This document shows, piece by piece, positions 38,201-42,756 of a stretch of 64,000 bases of DNA. The position numbers and the translations under genes are program-made. Source of the DNA: Moraxella catarrhalis (GTDB lineage Bacteria > Pseudomonadota > Gammaproteobacteria > Pseudomonadales > Moraxellaceae). The notes beneath the pieces are model-generated. The model was not told where the DNA came from and ran no database searches. It worked only from the letters and a program-made list of their open reading frames with translations. The DNA is taken from contig NZ_LWAH01000016.1 in assembly GCF_001632285.1 (NCBI RefSeq), positions 387,325 to 451,324 on the forward strand. Direction: 5' to 3'. The stretch's first letter is position 1; each line of letters begins with the position of its first letter.

Positions 38201-40788
38201 CTGTCTTTTAAGTCAGGGTTGGCTTGTTTTAAGAAGTTACGAGTATCATAAGTACCACCTCTATACTGACTAAGTGTTATTCCACCACTTTTCATTTCTT
38301 GCATAAAAAAAGCAGCCATTGCATCTAAACTGGCTTGTGTTTGTGGAATACCTGACTCTTTAACATCAATTCCCCTATCTTTTAAAAACTTAAATAGGTT
38401 AGTACGCCTGCCTTGTTGCCAACTGATGAAGCCAAAGTTATTAGCACCATTAGCATGGTCTGAGTGAGAACCAAACATAGTCTTAGCACTAAAGCCATTT
38501 TCACGGTTTACCTCACCAATTAAGTAGCGTGCCTGCCCATCAGTAAAGCCTGCTTTACGAAAAGCCGTATAAGTACCCATAATCAAGTCATCACGACTCT
38601 TATTGCTATTATCAATACTGAAGTTAGTTGAGTACTGAGATGTACCTGATACTACTTGTCCTTGTGCTTGGGTAATACCTACTTTGTCATAGATTGGTTT
38701 ATACCATCCACTATCAGGGTGTGCTTTGTATTTATCTGCTTTAGCATAATCAAAACCACCAAGGAAAGTTACACCCATTTCCTTAGCAATATTAGCTAAG
38801 TCAGTATTCATGCGAGTACCAAGCTTACTGTCATCTTTAAAGTTATTAGCAACACCCATAACTTGTACGGATGCACCATTATCTTTTAGATACTTAATCT
38901 GCTTACGGATTGTGTTTAAATCAGCCTTGGTATTATTAGATAAGCCAGTAGATAGAACGACAGTTTTACCTTGTAATTCACTCTTACTAAGTTTCGTGAT
39001 GGTATTAAGTACTTCATTAGGATTACGACCGTCTTTACTGTAAGAAGTAACACCAAACTTTTTATATTGATTACCAAACGCATTGGCAATGCTATCACCA
39101 ATGGCAATAACGCCTGTAGATGCTTGCTGTGTATTAGTAGTACCAGTCCCAACACCATCCACATTAGTATATTCAGGGATTTCAGGTTGATAATTAACAG
39201 CATCCGTCAGTTGTTGTTCTGCTTGTTGTTTGCGGTTATGGTAAGCTTCAGCATTTAGGTCAAGAATACGCTGTAAGACTTCATCAGAAGACATTTCTTG
39301 GGATAACTGTAAGTTACTTACTTGTTCTAACGCAGCAACGGTATCTTGTAAGGGTTGTACTTGGTTATTAAACCAATCATTTCGCTTTTTTTGTAATTTC
39401 TCTTTTTTCTTACCATCAGGCAGTTGTGCCAGTTTTTCATCAAATTCAGTAAGACGACTCATAGCCGTTGTTAATGCTTGAGTCTGTTCAGCTTTAGCAC
39501 TATCAATATCTATCTCACCTAAAGCAGCTTTGCCTGCACTGACTTGATAAGCATAATTAGGATCATAGTTTTTGTTATTTGGGTCTGTCTTTAAAGTAGA
39601 TCTAAAACCCTTAACATCTCCTACTGCTGCTTTTATGTTACCTACTATAGCAGGACCACCTGCCATACCAAAGCCTACAGCAGCTTCCATACCTGCATCT
39701 TTACCTACTTTACCCCAATCAATTTTACCTTCTTTTTGTTGTTGGTTTAGAGCAGATTCTAATGCACCTTGTACAGCTTCCTGACCTGTTTCAGTAGCTG
39801 TATTAACAGCTGTTGTACGAGCTCTATTTGCAGAGTTAGCTAATATCCTTGAAACATCTCCATTAGCAATGATTTGTTCAGTAGAAAATGAAGAAGGCAA
39901 TCCTTTACTAACAAGACCTAGACCTGCACCTGTAGCGAGATCGTACGCCATATCCCTATGTGTGCTATAGCCTTTATCCTTTGCTGTATCACCCATCTCT
40001 ACAACAGCAGATGTAACTGCTGTACCTATTCCTGCTCTTGTACTTGCTGATAAAGCTGCATTAGCTACCTTTGCACCCCTGCCAATAGCACCTGCAGGAA
40101 GTGCTTGGGGTAAAGATGATCCAGCACCTGCAGCCAAGAGATTAGGTTTAGTTAAACTATGCCCAAAAGTAGCAGCAAATTTGAGTAAAGGGTTTTCAAT
40201 ATCTTTAACTGCTTCATCTACTTCAGCTTTTTGACGGTAATATTCATTAGAGTATTTTTTAGCTATATACTCTTCTATAGCCTTTGCATCATAGATTCCC
40301 AGCTTCTTTAATGCAGCTTGATATATCCCTGCATTGACAACTCGCCCTGCTATCTTCTGTTCACTCTCAGGCATTGGAATTAAAGGTTTGGAGTCTCCAG
40401 TAAACATAGAATAAGCGTTATTAACTGGATTAACAACATGCTGTGTAAGCATTGTATCAGCCACTGCTAAACCACCTTGAATTAATGAGTTTACACCTGA
40501 AGCAGCACCCCATCCTGTATCAGTGAGTATGTTACCTCCGTTATGTCTAGCTGTGACTTTAGGAGAATATACAGGAGCAATCTCAGGTGTAATAGTGTTA
40601 TTTGTAGCAGCTTGCTTATAAAAACTATTTTCTGAAGCCAATCGTGCAGCTTCTTCATCTGTAAGACGCTTCTGTCTTTCACTATGGGTTTCAATACCCA
40701 TCCTCTTTTGGGCTTGTTCTACTTGAGCAATATTGCGTGATTGGGCTGCTTGTAATTTTTGAAGGACTTTATCAAGATCAGTACTCAT
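26287..40788 (-). CDS. Giant virion RNA polymerase (N4-like vRNAP) with lysozyme, GDSL, peptidase and nuclease-like domains
   Basis: This single 4,833-aa frame is larger than N4 vRNAP (about 3,500 aa). RNA polymerase core, about residues 2380-3020: NSR2392 in the TxxGR position; motif A GSDG with D2583; motif B R2681-x3-K2685-x7-Y2693-G, with the exact spacing of T7 R627/K631/Y639; motif C H3004-D3005. The motif B-C distance (312) is near N4 vRNAP (about 273) and unlike T7 (173). Other domains: GDSL-like hydrolase about 555-705 (GDS at 564-566); tail lysozyme about 735-890 (E759, E763, later GFISWQQGRR); HELVH zinc peptidase about 3240-3400; PBECR-like nuclease about 3495-3600. In N4 the polymerase is packaged and injected to transcribe early genes. 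Domain calls other than the polymerase are by eye. Confidence 0.85.
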   Translation of the reverse strand: MSTDLDKVLQKLQAAQSRNIAQVEQAQKRMGIETHSERQKRLTDEEAARLASENSFYKQAATNNTITPEIAPVYSPKVTARHNGGNILTDTGWGAASGVNSLIQGGLAVADTMLTQHVVNPVNNAYSMFTGDSKPLIPMPESEQKIAGRVVNAGIYQAALKKLGIYDAKAIEEYIAKKYSNEYYRQKAEVDEAVKDIENPLLKFAATFGHSLTKPNLLAAGAGSSLPQALPAGAIGRGAKVANAALSASTRAGIGTAVTSAVVEMGDTAKDKGYSTHRDMAYDLATGAGLGLVSKGLPSSFSTEQIIANGDVSRILANSANRARTTAVNTATETGQEAVQGALESALNQQQKEGKIDWGKVGKDAGMEAAVGFGMAGGPAIVGNIKAAVGDVKGFRSTLKTDPNNKNYDPNYAYQVSAGKAALGEIDIDSAKAEQTQALTTAMSRLTEFDEKLAQLPDGKKKEKLQKKRNDWFNNQVQPLQDTVAALEQVSNLQLSQEMSSDEVLQRILDLNAEAYHNRKQQAEQQLTDAVNYQPEIPEYTNVDGVGTGTTNTQQASTGVIAIGDSIANAFGNQYKKFGVTSYSKDGRNPNEVLNTITKLSKSELQGKTVVLSTGLSNNTKADLNTIRKQIKYLKDNGASVQVMGVANNFKDDSKLGTRMNTDLANIAKEMGVTFLGGFDYAKADKYKAHPDSGWYKPIYDKVGITQAQGQVVSGTSQYSTNFSIDNSNKSRDDLIMGTYTAFRKAGFTDGQARYLIGEVNRENGFSAKTMFGSHSDHANGANNFGFISWQQGRRTNLFKFLKDRGIDVKESGIPQTQASLDAMAAFFMQEMKSGGITLSQYRGGTYDTRNFLKQANPDLKDRRWGHAAIGWAYGQNKLKSGASFDSSTHEAKLDKGHADINRLLGSNYTGSFSSQSSNSNLNIDDNRTAQERLESLITKLKDEKTKTKEAEAQKALQDKISSLEAQVADNQTNSQQEQVSVESEAVSKAQQDTFDEIIRYSEMLSDDMINILVEQGALSEKHAEKLRLLKEVRVVENATKNTDDVKHDIYIGKKAKRAEDGYIGLQSYQQGLVQYLKTDDIGVLDSYYNHLSRFNESHTSKASAAKQAMDSFDENQQPLYIARKADSQEWEVHEGSISKELRAKTGAIEISNISRNFVNNLIEEAFHLNQIKQGYDKAYELHGASDRIKESVKVSDFGLTDFSQINTGVSQQQQPVQVTRASNINQTPVADVTTSDPTIEPTTTPTQESIPVTPPVTKTPSSVPTQRKPFRLPTNPYNDTLARDSSVGEYQRKIQEGVATPNYVWLGRGERQVNDEGKMATVSLSSIYRGTGSAKDPKTGQVTVRSNVFVDENKEVIKAGIFGSPIQSPIYVNSTNAHDQQKLKLIEEFGGDMYSIVHDGTQAGKDAAMIESANRYMDFMRVAVSNNQDFSRALLQMAANPNTGFVVQHKMSNSAFSEAAIVPRVVEELRKHPALQKISYKEQPQAVFNVLSNMGTLMADGQFHSEIQRPIDTNTFGKEDNLYKPHVFSKDDLNKFNEYTATNSTSNTNTDLNSGNAGNNTPPNITDNNGITETGIDENTNTGFDLSVFESHQNNTTEATKTLPTDVSTNTKENSTQEAESSADELITPQEAVAVKRNSSIPTNRASNAITKETVLKPMQVRKLESTSKAKEENKAEDTVYITNTPIEKSFINKPVKVSDLASSIESSQIKTKDKSQAENQALISVLSRYSPDIKVKIQDKTSYDEKASYDDDTIRVSEDSKDITRDIAQAMVHKQIGNIADELDTLDHVTALANIEAKKQRDANRKEGKQNTDTLFDDEVIDRQAKLGELRLTIDSINKDVRKHMRKILSDPNQKFTENSKALLMRATDSAADLLQLGLFNEDVKSVLKQVKVSRGKNKVTKAYHALMDAVTNFFGFSKDESTAYTKLLGIVSDSTSLSVLDSEGNFSKSSEAKIRQLNEPAKNIEEDLTKPITATKDSKVVRNILKTSFRQAQTLHKPLSSIQNFVRELYTNPVKASQILNLEPPTKAQREQINDFAEFTAEFREHLKQVFKPTDEGYENRALANYFYDKQTGEFDSNVLDALSYGAYDYLNSVANHTMNMRDDILALLGLTSNDVEQKNNAYITKEMWETYKYIGSGYVKVADDLGKRIAETLNIQRTENGSITVDSRLYSALGTWALSAMQSADLIHLHSISSEKHKKAIEEVRGVIDEKDFNSHGTVRFVSITNKEGEGINKRINEISEANKGTAGYLTDIMGGVSAVRMPSLKPIEESVANVKRRIKRTDATVTDLQAQRVAKAQAHANVINEPTFSLLTNLASQHEDAFLEMIGAKLKEGELQTAHINDRDGLEGKAEAVMRDWTNAVDFINSIPKVDGVRKYWDTMFMAVNSRMHYNSNVFNYQSSKLHRAMAEPSNFKVTVQLKNKDGSSVLDSLQSKLKEHGKEIHSKHLTKDELNLTYFLRALAENMEGSEDFIEAYFKNTGSKEIFTEGFTVDKLPSYVFIPAFIEYLNQEHIQKATEIVSKAQAGDKISSEEMNHLSSVIDEMAMTGSSLRALREWADFQTTQENNHANFTTSLGLGSDGLNNGAALAHFWNGAFYKELLLRTGFFSFNDPFKSYFDARHDKNLGDYYTAFKNAVINEKAQEAFIMGFHANLEKDLANHNEQVFRALMRVQKSLTKRAVAKSVLIPFNYGAGVGSLKKAVFRTFLKEMQDNITLAAQQDIANKKALEAGQMTQLEYDTQRAKLLNQVMTVDRLFSFMTQKPIQWDITIDNEPKAVVINENLDLKYMLEAWISPKDEAMLDNKYSFTMGQYLAEVLQDYEAVYIEKNKVNMRILSSTVELFTQMYREVEERAIQTVAERISNALVETGLDRGLANELALKEISYRGLSDKEREELVHSVMDKVQAQIHNVYSVQNNESKAKVRLTRLAEILFVDKANLTNNSFFLVNKSGKYQATSFGSPARHIHLEDKALLANSVQTQSMDSYISSFAMAMGKKININVHDANIGAIDNQLDMITQQNKATFQALVSYHGQLESLRALTSVIQSSYALIKDGVIREDFHVNEVFAELTKGLTSLINEVKDTELNKLDQLANLAYLHQYAGEFGEYQVTDADRQTALKEKNKVVDQINQLEKDLALNTTIKVMGYEPNKRTDTTKQQTSESGIVQLSDTRATEQVSQLPTTSTGTDGTQGAAFTNSSSTPTEPTIQNLKQLDQTIKGLVNVSEVQLKLNKMLMGKANQHLSKMSVKFADVTTPNGTRAYGSYNVTTHTLTLDNQTFSQSGNDENKLRVINHELVHALTEYAIISNAQDLRSELNHLNKMLDAVMAQWQEDVAFNKKYGHSRHDTKEDDLTYVNQIMEVIKASQEADTTNGNHYAGLSEFIAYGMTDPEMMRYIDYAMELADLGIKPRKGISSVMDFLVRLASKVLGFKGDGYKAFVQNVETIMDNPPVDLLTLTSNDTRFSASAMKSVQANIKRGTEAMNKAITTKADVKRAMYRNDIGWIDFVWGDTGIIKTNGKTKGAKGISHIIEARIRKDKMSYDEVVEMLTHNIVETIAQGSTADAYNSSNGVKNIKITHKGYFVALRKAEGSNAWVITAFEIFEDGTGKGDGKTSPTHNQSYSARTDVGASNKVSDDGQGVGFDTSKPTHTTPTLARDSMGASDKTNITQLTTDSNEDTRYSQIFDETDRQSVSEVFNSLDSQTLTDGWNKHLQEVWDSLFDGNIAYSTLSEMEQKSLLDTAKQVNKMFVPNTFNMTVKEQLSYQAVTSIVDFLVNNHTDSNITSELNKIHAQLIKAYPTAADLYPDYHTVNDEVKNLYDTEHSKLFKSIGEMNNLASVVALVLSSQTFNELTDQKVELRKTKHDSWFDKFMNLWHKAMNLLRTKYINANSTSEATKQLMAKLVNAETNARLARVSMIDKAWNTVYQKPMDAANWVWDKTWDIGSEAIISGLPMSSQMRDTWRSHKERIKAAKQSENLSKSSVAKDSMNLTIEAGLAITGLDMNMSYGGNQDIKSATRGFIKETVNEMLGQRGVGHTVERVIRIVNKVAQDRANYKQSMLNNFASIMKDPKRFDNHAKQSITRTVMMSDAQTLLHYHGMEQTLNYIANSKQRKVRIKELEDKLQSLSKNREHFNQLLKDTKDLAWYMVGETVSGDVKKNAELIATSAGTRSITPYEQMDQNIFEAVDELVTLHGLEMVNGKYMYTTQDLIQNEGQVLIAMLNTHHDLVKKSKEEFKDNPLNYIKGFKPAIHNPHVDVVAVKAEEVDDYIQKGYEQVLHGSIVQDELDNTEPRYLMINKNAPYARYNSGGLDMKDTHFRGYEVFNYKTNAKELARVGQGRLKRNTELAKTMDARSYDPRNIKGNHLIPRYGNDMLILGYNYEMSGELRDKLLDRDLSFDMMLATMGSELVAKPKLVDTQRTLAQVLAEDAKNPTTGFKISPVHFTVINPNSPDPRVQEMLRMMPYEFYQEMQHQFGKGKPFVIRTAVFNSVFGFRKYNVSEMFDKVSGERNYFEKFMVTLYENIYGKQARNKAANHQYVWEWFVTQAKDLIVIRSVKVLIGNIIANALISAAHGITPTELARGMFYAWKEGKAYRQLQAEEQRINFEMLNATSESQRKKLKAQLVAVRQNMQNSGMHEYMEEGLMSTIVEDIDMGSETKLFKSDFEKKLDNLAEKIPQPVRTTMKWATFHPDTEIHKFLSESTQFSDFAAKFVLAKHIERKSLKMGKSKKAAFEDGIQMAQEVFINYDIPTNRTLQAANDLGLFMFTKFTVRFQRALARQLHQNGGHAMLQHFMVEEYLPVAGLLNPFFPMFNTGLGAFTGIGALAQLPLIAMFL

Positions 40789-40921
40789 AGTTTACCTATC
40801 CAGTTACTCTAAGAAATAAAGTAAGTTTACAACTAGAGAAAGATAGATAACTAATTTGCGTCCGTTGGACGCTTTTGTGGTTTGTTTTTTATTAATTCTT
40901 TTAACTTATAGGAGTAACTCC
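40789..40921. promoter_or_regulatory. Divergent region between vRNAP gene and plus-strand cassette, with short-loop hairpin
   Basis: It holds a perfect 6-bp stem with 3-nt loop, GCGTCC-GTT-GGACGC (40858-40872), followed by a T-rich stretch on the plus strand. N4 vRNAP promoters are 5-7 bp, 3-nt-loop hairpins, so the geometry fits. A leader attenuator or terminator is equally possible. No strong sigma-70 pair was recognised. Confidence 0.4.
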
Positions 40922-41248
40922 ATGAATATCACCAAAATTGATACACTCATTTCAAGCTTTTCTGATGCCATTGCCATGTTATCAGAACTAAAAGATGAAC
41001 TTACTGAACCTAAACCAGTCATATTACAAGAACCATCAGCTTCCACAACAGAAGTCTATCTTAGAACTGAAGTACTATACCCTTGGGTAAAGTTAAAAAG
41101 ATGGTGTACACAAAACCATGTACAACCAGTCAAAAAAGACCATTATGGTTTGATGATTAACCATTACCCTGCTTCAGCATGGTTAGAAGTATTTGGGGTA
41201 GATATTATTGAGATCATGTCATTGAAGTTACTTGATGAAGCTGTATGA
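40922..41248 (+). CDS. Hypothetical phage protein, 109 aa
   Basis: The ATG at 40922 is chosen over an upstream start at 40856 because AGGAG sits 8 nt before it. The protein has an N-terminal helical segment rich in Ser/Glu/Leu (residues 1-30) and a proline-rich linker. A C-terminal part with Trp/Tyr/His residues (YPWVKLKRWCTQNHV, then HYPASAWLEVFGVD) might be a small nucleic-acid-binding fold. The family is not recognised. It is the first gene of the plus-strand cassette that interrupts the minus-strand late genes. Confidence 0.65.
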   Translation: MNITKIDTLISSFSDAIAMLSELKDELTEPKPVILQEPSASTTEVYLRTEVLYPWVKLKRWCTQNHVQPVKKDHYGLMINHYPASAWLEVFGVDIIEIMSLKLLDEAV

Positions 41249-41304
41249 GTCAATATTTATATGGGATATTTATATATTTTATAGTTAATATAAGTACCCT
41301 TGTA

Positions 41305-41332
41305 TTGACACTGTGCACGGAAACCTTATTAT
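41305..41332 (+). promoter_or_regulatory. Sigma-70 promoter of the ImmA/IrrE cassette
   Basis: A perfect -35 TTGACA (41305-41310) is followed 16 bp later by TATTAT (41327-41332), with overlapping ATTATA/TTATAT alternatives. The spacer carries the palindrome GTGCAC, a possible operator. It lies about 45 bp upstream of the ATG at 41376. Confidence 0.7.
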
Positions 41333-41375
41333 ATACTTACACTAGCCACTGGTTTGTTAAGTATAAGGGGGAGAT

Positions 41376-41852
41376 ATGACCTATGCAGTAAATATGGCTC
41401 GTAATATCCTAAGTACTTACTGGGATAGACAGCTACCTATTAAGCCAGAAGATATTGCAGAAGCTTTAGGTGTAACAGTGATTTTGGATAGCGATATGGA
41501 AGACACGACATCAGGTTCTTATAGCCTTGATGGAGATCAGCCAGTTATCCGAGTTAATGCTAACCAGCACTCAAACCGTCAGAGATTTACCCTTGCCCAT
41601 GAGTTAGGACACCATGTCCTACTACATGGGGAGCGTGAAGATAGTCCTGTGACATTGTTTCGTCAAGAAGGTACAACCAGTAATCTTGAGATTGAAGCCA
41701 ATGCTTTTGCAGCAGAGTTACTGATGCCAAAAGGCGTGATTGATTATGTGGTAGAGAACGCTACCAAACCAACCATACAATATATGGCAGAGCAATTTTG
41801 GGTATCTGAACAAGCCATGATCTACCGCTTAAGGAATACTGGATGGCTATAA
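41376..41852 (+). CDS. ImmA/IrrE-family zinc metallopeptidase
   Basis: This 158-aa protein has the HExxH motif FTLAHELGHHVLLHG (near residues 69-83) and the downstream glutamate region LEIEANAFAAELLMP typical of ImmA/IrrE/DUF955 proteins. ImmA cleaves the repressor of ICEBs1 and IrrE/PprI cleaves DdrO, so the family usually switches on genes by cutting a repressor. No helix-turn-helix repressor gene is adjacent. A strong GGGGGAG ribosome site and a consensus sigma-70 promoter precede it. The stop overlaps the next gene by 10 nt. The target here is unknown. Confidence 0.87.
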   Translation: MTYAVNMARNILSTYWDRQLPIKPEDIAEALGVTVILDSDMEDTTSGSYSLDGDQPVIRVNANQHSNRQRFTLAHELGHHVLLHGEREDSPVTLFRQEGTTSNLEIEANAFAAELLMPKGVIDYVVENATKPTIQYMAEQFWVSEQAMIYRLRNTGWL

Positions 41853-42268
41853 AGCGAGAGAAGGCATTAACCACTCCAGTGATAGATGCAGTCAATGCAG
41901 AGCTACAAACCAATCAACAACGAGCAGAACTTGAAAAGGTTCGTATGCTTTGGTTTAGAGTAGCTGTTATTGTGGCTCTAGCTATTGCGATTACATTTGC
42001 TCTATTAGCCATCCGATTAGTGTGTGCTTACATTAGGTTAACCCAATCACTTACTGTAGTGCCTGCACTAGAGTACTACTGGCATATGCCTTTGATGTTC
42101 TTACTGGCTTGCACCACTTTGGTGATCATCACTCTACATTCAGTAGCTTCCTTTGGTCAATCTAATGAAGTCAAGGATAACAATCACCCTGCTGAAGGTT
42201 TACTGGATAAGGTCACTGAACTGTGTAATAAAGTAGTAGAGTTGATTTCAAAATCTGAGGGTAAGTGA
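41843..42268 (+). CDS. Two-helix membrane protein coupled to the ImmA/IrrE gene
   Basis: This 141-aa protein starts inside the last codons of the metallopeptidase gene, so the two are probably translated together. It has two hydrophobic helices (about residues 33-56 and 76-97) and a polar N-terminus. The charged C-terminal tail (LLDKVTELCNKVVELIS) looks amphipathic. The family is not recognised. A membrane protein paired with a metallopeptidase recalls superinfection-exclusion or immunity modules, but that is speculation from context. Confidence 0.7.
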   Translation: MAIKREKALTTPVIDAVNAELQTNQQRAELEKVRMLWFRVAVIVALAIAITFALLAIRLVCAYIRLTQSLTVVPALEYYWHMPLMFLLACTTLVIITLHSVASFGQSNEVKDNNHPAEGLLDKVTELCNKVVELISKSEGK

Positions 42269-42407
42269 GTAGAGCAACTCTATTGACAAGGTTTAGCTTA
42301 ATAGGGTAATCTTTTTATACTAGGTATTTATATTACTTTAAAGCCAACCACACCACCACCAAAGGCGGTGATTTTATATTACTTATATTAACTAGTAGTT
42401 ACTGATT

Positions 42408-42680
42408 ATGGATAAGAAACCAGAGAAAATAACCATCAAGATTAAGAAAGAGGATTTAGGTGATCTTGATGAAATTACGATTGAAGTACAACAAAAAGAA
42501 TCTGCTGTAGATAAAGTATTAAATCAGTCAATTGAAGGTGCTCAATCATTACATCACAAAGCCAAAATAAATGGCTGGTATCGTAAAATCAAGATACTAG
42601 TTATAACTGTTTTAGTTATCTATTTAAGTATTTTCGCTATAATTTTTATTGAGCCACTCCTATGGCGTTTAGGATATTAA
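42408..42680 (+). CDS. Hypothetical C-terminally anchored membrane protein, 90 aa
   Basis: The N-terminal 60 residues are charged and begin KKPEKITIKIKKEDLGDLDEITIEV. One hydrophobic helix follows near residues 64-85 and a short tail ends WRLGY. No family is recognised. It is the last gene of the plus-strand cassette and ends just before a long bidirectional terminator. With the 141-aa protein it makes a second membrane component of the cassette. Confidence 0.6.
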   Translation: MDKKPEKITIKIKKEDLGDLDEITIEVQQKESAVDKVLNQSIEGAQSLHHKAKINGWYRKIKILVITVLVIYLSIFAIIFIEPLLWRLGY

Positions 42681-42696
42681 TAGTAATATTGTTAAG

Positions 42697-42734
42697 TATA
42701 CAAACCCTGATATATAAATATCAGGGTTTGTATA
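42697..42734. terminator. Long bidirectional terminator between cassette and late gene
   Basis: CAAACCCTGATAT / ATATCAGGGTTTG arms, extended by TATA on both sides, form a perfect stem of about 17 bp. It separates the plus-strand cassette from the convergent 651-aa late gene. Confidence 0.85.
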
Positions 42735-42756
42735 AAACAGTAACTCTTACTTAGAT

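Noticed and set aside
27157..40694. Many short frames inside the giant phage gene on both strands
   Set aside because: All lie within the continuous 4,833-aa frame, which carries recognisable domains from start to end.
41376..42268. Toxin-antitoxin pair of the HigBA or RES-Xre type
   Set aside because: The HExxH protein has no N-terminal HTH and the partner is a two-helix membrane protein, so a standard TA assignment is not supported.
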